Positions 61,054 to 64,000 of a DNA stretch of 64,000 bases are shown here, one piece after another (position 1 is the first letter of the stretch; every line of letters begins with the position of its first letter). The stretch lies in contig OX326959.1 of the NCBI GenBank assembly GCA_946800325.1, positions 8,638,501-8,702,500 of the forward strand, given 5' to 3'. Below the pieces are notes generated by a model. That model had not been told where the DNA came from. It made no database searches and was given only the letters and a program-made list of their open reading frames with translations. A program made the position numbers and the translations under genes. This stretch comes from Luzula sylvatica. Its lineage: Eukaryota; Streptophyta; Magnoliopsida; Poales; Juncaceae.

Positions 61054-62483
61054 TAATTATATGGTTGTATAGCAGAAAATAATAGATTCGTTCCACAGGG
61101 AGCTATTGCGTCAAAATATGATTAAAATAATTATTTCGAAGTTTTCAAAATTAATCAAAATTTGTCAAGAGAGAGGTCTGAATATTATAAAATTTATCCC
61201 AAAATTTCAAACAATTTGGACAACGGAATTAAAAGTTATTAACGAATTACAATCAGGTCTCTGAAAAACAGTCCCTGAAAACAGCAGGTTTTCAGTTTAA
61301 GTGACAGTTTTCAAAAATTCATATCAATTCAAATATTTCATGAAATTCAACGATTCAAAAAGTTCCCGAAACTAGAAATCAATATCTACGCAATGAAAGA
61401 AACAATTTTAACTTTCCAGATCTATAATATACTGAATTAGGTTAAACAAGAATATGTACTGGATTTCTGAGTTAGTTTTCTATTTGAAGTTTTTTAAATT
61501 AAGTTTGGTTCTAGATTTGTTTTGGAGAATAATTAAACTGAGATTAAGAGAATAAAGAGAAAAAGATCAAATTTAAAAACTCAAATTAGAACAAAGATTT
61601 TTAGAATCAAACAAGTTACATTTACACAACAAATTCGAGAATTGAAAAGACTACACCTAAAACGAGAAGAAAGCTTCAACGTGATTAGAGGTACTCCTTC
61701 CTTGTGAGTGTGAACGATTGATGCTCGAATCGCTAGGAAGCTAGGAGATTGAGCGGTTTTATCGTTTTGAAGAAGTCGACTTTTCCGGTTGAAGAAGGCT
61801 TCGAGACCGGAAATTAAGAACACGTTTTCACCGGATGAAGAAGGCTTCGAGTCCGGTTGTGGAGTGTCTCTTTTACGACTTGCTTAGATCTTTTCACCAA
61901 ATGAAGAAACCTTGAATTTGGAGATGGAGGAAATTCCCGAATTAATGAAATTTGAGTGGTTCTTGAGAGTTCTTGAGAGTGCTTGGAGAGGGAGAGAGAG
62001 AGAGAGTGAAGAAGAAAGTGAGAGAGTAAAAAAGCATGTAGCGCTGCCCCATGGGCCCTTGGGGTCTATTTATAGTGCATTTGGAGCCTTCTCATTGGTC
62101 AAGAGATGGTTGAGAGGATTGAGGGTAGTTTGGTAATTGTAGGTGAGGAAGGTGGGCTGAATGGTGGTTAAAGTGTGAGTGGTTTTCGTATAGAATTTGG
62201 TGTAGACTTTTCTGTGGTAGATTACTTGCCTCCTTCTTCATACGTGTACCGAAATGGGCAGTATAATATATCAATTTTATCGGCGCGAGGAGAGGAAGAC
62301 AACTACACTGTTGGAATGTCAAAAACTTTCGTCCAAAAACCTGAAATTATCAATAAAACACACTTAGTGAAGAAATATTCTTGCAATCTTAAATATGAAC
62401 AATTATATACACGAAGGTAACATTTGAAAGAGCTAAAATCCCTAAATTATATACTAAAAATGTGCTTAATTTTCCTCTTATCA
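61054..62483 (-). repeat. Gypsy 3' LTR B of the element running off the right edge
   Basis: On the minus strand it starts TGATAAGAGG at 62483, directly after a polypurine tract, which marks it as a 3' LTR. It runs to about 61054. Compared with the complete LTR at 46042-47390 it lacks roughly the last 75 bp of U5. It includes the GACGCAATAGCTCCC motif near 61110, TATA at 62067-62074, and a GA-rich leader. Confidence 0.85.
62067..62074 (-). promoter_or_regulatory. Gypsy LTR B TATA box
   Basis: TATAAATA on the minus strand in the context CACTATAAATAGACC. Confidence 0.6.
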
Positions 62484-62500
62484 AATACCCCCATACTTAA
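62484..62500 (-). other. Polypurine tract of the gypsy element
   Basis: The minus strand reads AAGTATGGGGGTATT immediately before the LTR start TGATAAG. A purine-rich run abutting the 3' LTR primes plus-strand DNA synthesis in retrotransposons. The run is interrupted by T, as in other plant gypsy elements. Confidence 0.65.
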
Positions 62501-63042
62501 ACCCTTGATCGTCCTCGATCAATTGGAGTATAAAAATCAAACACAAGAGAGAATCACATAAGATTTTGTTGAAGTTATATTGTTGGTTCAAAAACTAATT
62601 TCACAAGACAAATCGGGTTACTCTCATTTCATCATGATTACTAATATTGAGAGAAATATAGGTTGATCAAATATAGAATCTATTTCAATAAATTGCACAA
62701 ATTCGAAAAGTTTACTAGAGCAAATGATCTCAACAGAAAAAGATGATTAAACACCATCATTCAATTCTTTTCAATCCACTATTCACAAGGACTATCATGA
62801 AAAAGCATTAATGAAAACCAATTTTTCCGTTTTGCAAAAATCGTTTCTTAAATGTAATTTGTCACTTTTAAACCGTTCGGTACGTTAGTACTTGGTTCAT
62901 CTTCGATTTCTACTAAATTTTCCCAACTTGCGCTCGATTTTTGAACTCCTTTTCTTTCCTTTTTATTCTTTTTATTTCTTTTCTTCTTTTCTTTTATTCT
63001 TTTTATTTCTTTTCTTTTGTTCGTTGTTGCTTTCGATGGTCC

Positions 63043-63312
63043 CCATGACTCACACCACTCATTACTTAGTAAAACCCCATGGATCCGCGCAATCTTTAGC
63101 CAACAAGTGGTCATGACTCACACCACTCATTACTTAATCAATCGCACGGACTCGACAATCGAAAGTGCTTTAATCCGTGATTGTAGAAAACTTTTTCGCA
63201 TCGACTCTTGATCATGACTCACACCAAGAACCGGCTACTTTGGTTTACTACGACTCATGCACCCCTTTAGCCAACAAGTGGTCATGACTCACACCACTCA
63301 TTACTTAATCAA
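63043..63312. repeat. Spacer repeats around CATGACTCACACCACTCATT
   Basis: CTTTAGCCAACAAGTGGTCA followed by TGACTCACACCACTCATTAC occurs at 63094 and 63265, an offset of 171 bp. Partial copies (ATGACTCACACCA) occur near 63044 and 63213. This is a local minisatellite in the 3' spacer, of unknown role. Confidence 0.85.
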
Positions 63313-63726
63313 GGTGCATGAGCTCATCGAATCAAACTTTGAGAAGTTCAAAATGGGTTTATTTATTGAAAATAGTGTGTCATGTAAATCGAGGATTGAT
63401 CAAATTGTCAAAAAACTCATTAATTTGTGAAAATATCGATTAGGGCTTGAATCCCCGAAAGAATCTCTTAAAGATTTCAACCGCAATTCTTCAAATATTA
63501 TGTAAAATTAAAATTTTGAGAGTAAAAATGGTGGTTTGGTGAAAATTTGTTTAAAAACCAACAAATTATTTCAATGAAGTGGAGAAAAATCTTTTTTATG
63601 CAATTTATATGTGTATTATGACTCAGCAAGCTCCTAGGTTTAAGAAAAATATTTTTTATTTTTATTTTTTAAGTTTCCCTGATTTTTAAATTTTTAATTG
63701 GGCTCAGGTCAAAGATTGTTTGTTAT

Positions 63727-63754
63727 CCCCCCCCCCCCCCCCCCCCCCCCCCCC
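63727..63754. repeat. 28-base C homopolymer
   Basis: Uninterrupted C28 (G28 on the element's coding strand), followed by a short CA-rich run. The length is prone to slippage and sequencing error. Shorter C runs lie in the plus-strand LTRs at 2509-2524 and 3901-3917. Confidence 0.9.
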
Positions 63755-63853
63755 ACCACACACACAATAGAGAGATACAACCTTTGATGCGTGGGTGTGC
63801 CTCCCTCGCTAGCGCTCTTGTTTAACGTCTTGAGCTCGACTTGGTAGTCGAGC

Positions 63854-64000
63854 TCATCTTTGTGAGTTGTCGATGGGTTCTAGAGCTTGCTCCTCCATCC
63901 ACCCAGTTTCGAAGTTTGCGTGGTAGTGCTTGAGTCGATGGCCGTTCACCTTGAAAGTTTTGTTCGTTTCTTCGCTTAGAATTTCGACAACCCCACATGT
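63854..64000 (-). CDS. pol (partial): Ty3/gypsy integrase, C-terminal tail (partial)
   Basis: The minus-strand frame entering from the right edge reads 48 codons, including TFKVNGHRLKHYHA, and ends at a TGA (63854-63856). FKVNGxRLKxY close to the polyprotein end is conserved in the integrase tail of Athila-like and related gypsy elements. It is the only pol sequence of this family in the window. It shows that the 3' half of a gypsy element is present, with the remainder beyond 64000. Confidence 0.8.
   Translation of the reverse strand, partial: TCGVVEILSEETNKTFKVNGHRLKHYHANFETGWMEEQALEPIDNSQR

Larger units (their letters stand above)
62501..63853 (-). other. Long 3' spacer between integrase and 3' LTR
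   Basis: About 1.35 kb with no convincing ORF. Athila-like elements often carry a long, sometimes env-like region here. This one holds a T-rich pyrimidine tract (about 62947-63018), repeats of CATGACTCACACCACTCATT, and a 28-base C run with an adjoining CA run. Confidence 0.7.

Noticed and set aside
59541..62420. Plus-strand frames of about 74-81 codons at 59541, 60704, 61912 and 62175
   Set aside because: They lie antisense inside gypsy LTR sequence. Similar frames at 60704 and 62175 reflect the LTR duplication, not a gene.
62892..63211. Short frames across the pyrimidine tract and repeats of the 3' spacer
   Set aside because: They are low-complexity translations (Phe-rich or Lys-rich) of a T-rich tract, with no homology visible.

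Overview
This window is nuclear DNA from a flowering plant, probably a dicot, though the species cannot be named from sequence alone. The evidence is plant-type transposons: LTR retrotransposons of the Ty1/copia and Ty3/gypsy superfamilies with plant-type primer binding sites, and one end of a CACTA (En/Spm) DNA transposon. There is no host gene, tRNA, rRNA or CRISPR array that I can support.

About 49 kb of the 64 kb (roughly 77%) is one degenerate tetranucleotide satellite, TTAG on one strand and CTAA on the other. It reads CTAA at 910-1938 and 3192-3306, TTAG at about 6145-29270, CTAA at about 29271-38631, and TTAG again at about 38632-59020. The array is not uniform. It carries recurring 18-20 bp variant islands such as GGGTATGTAGGAAGGTAG, TAG trimers that shift the 4-bp register, and kilobase-scale internal duplications with offsets of about 3.27 kb, 2.00 kb, 2.8 kb and 19.6 kb. 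TTAG and CTAA repeats place a stop in every frame at least every four codons, so these blocks are free of open frames.

Mobile elements interrupt the array. From left to right they are: a CACTA end (1-909, terminal motif CACTACTAG on the minus strand); a solo gypsy LTR (1939-3191, +); a gypsy-family element with LTR, tRNA-Asp-type primer site and a novel acidic ORF (3307 to about 6130, +), which looks non-autonomous; a small insertion with a 35-bp foldback (37902-38026); a copia element with LTR, primer site and an intact 491-codon gag-protease frame (41053-43036, -); a gypsy element with LTR, primer site and the start of gag (45601-47390, -); a complete solo copia-type LTR with the target duplication GTTTG (55103-56178, -); and a composite block (59021-64000, -). 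That block holds a decayed copia gag fragment, two near-identical gypsy LTRs, and the polypurine tract, 3' spacer and integrase C-terminus of a gypsy element that runs off the right edge.

Three of the insertions keep the 5' LTR and the first part of the internal region but lose everything downstream at a junction with satellite. The plus-strand elements near the left edge and the minus-strand elements at 46 kb and 59-64 kb share U5 and post-integrase sequences, so they belong to one gypsy family, probably Athila-like. The strongest candidates for something new are the giant polarity-switching TTAG satellite itself and the non-autonomous gypsy derivative with its unrecognised ORF.
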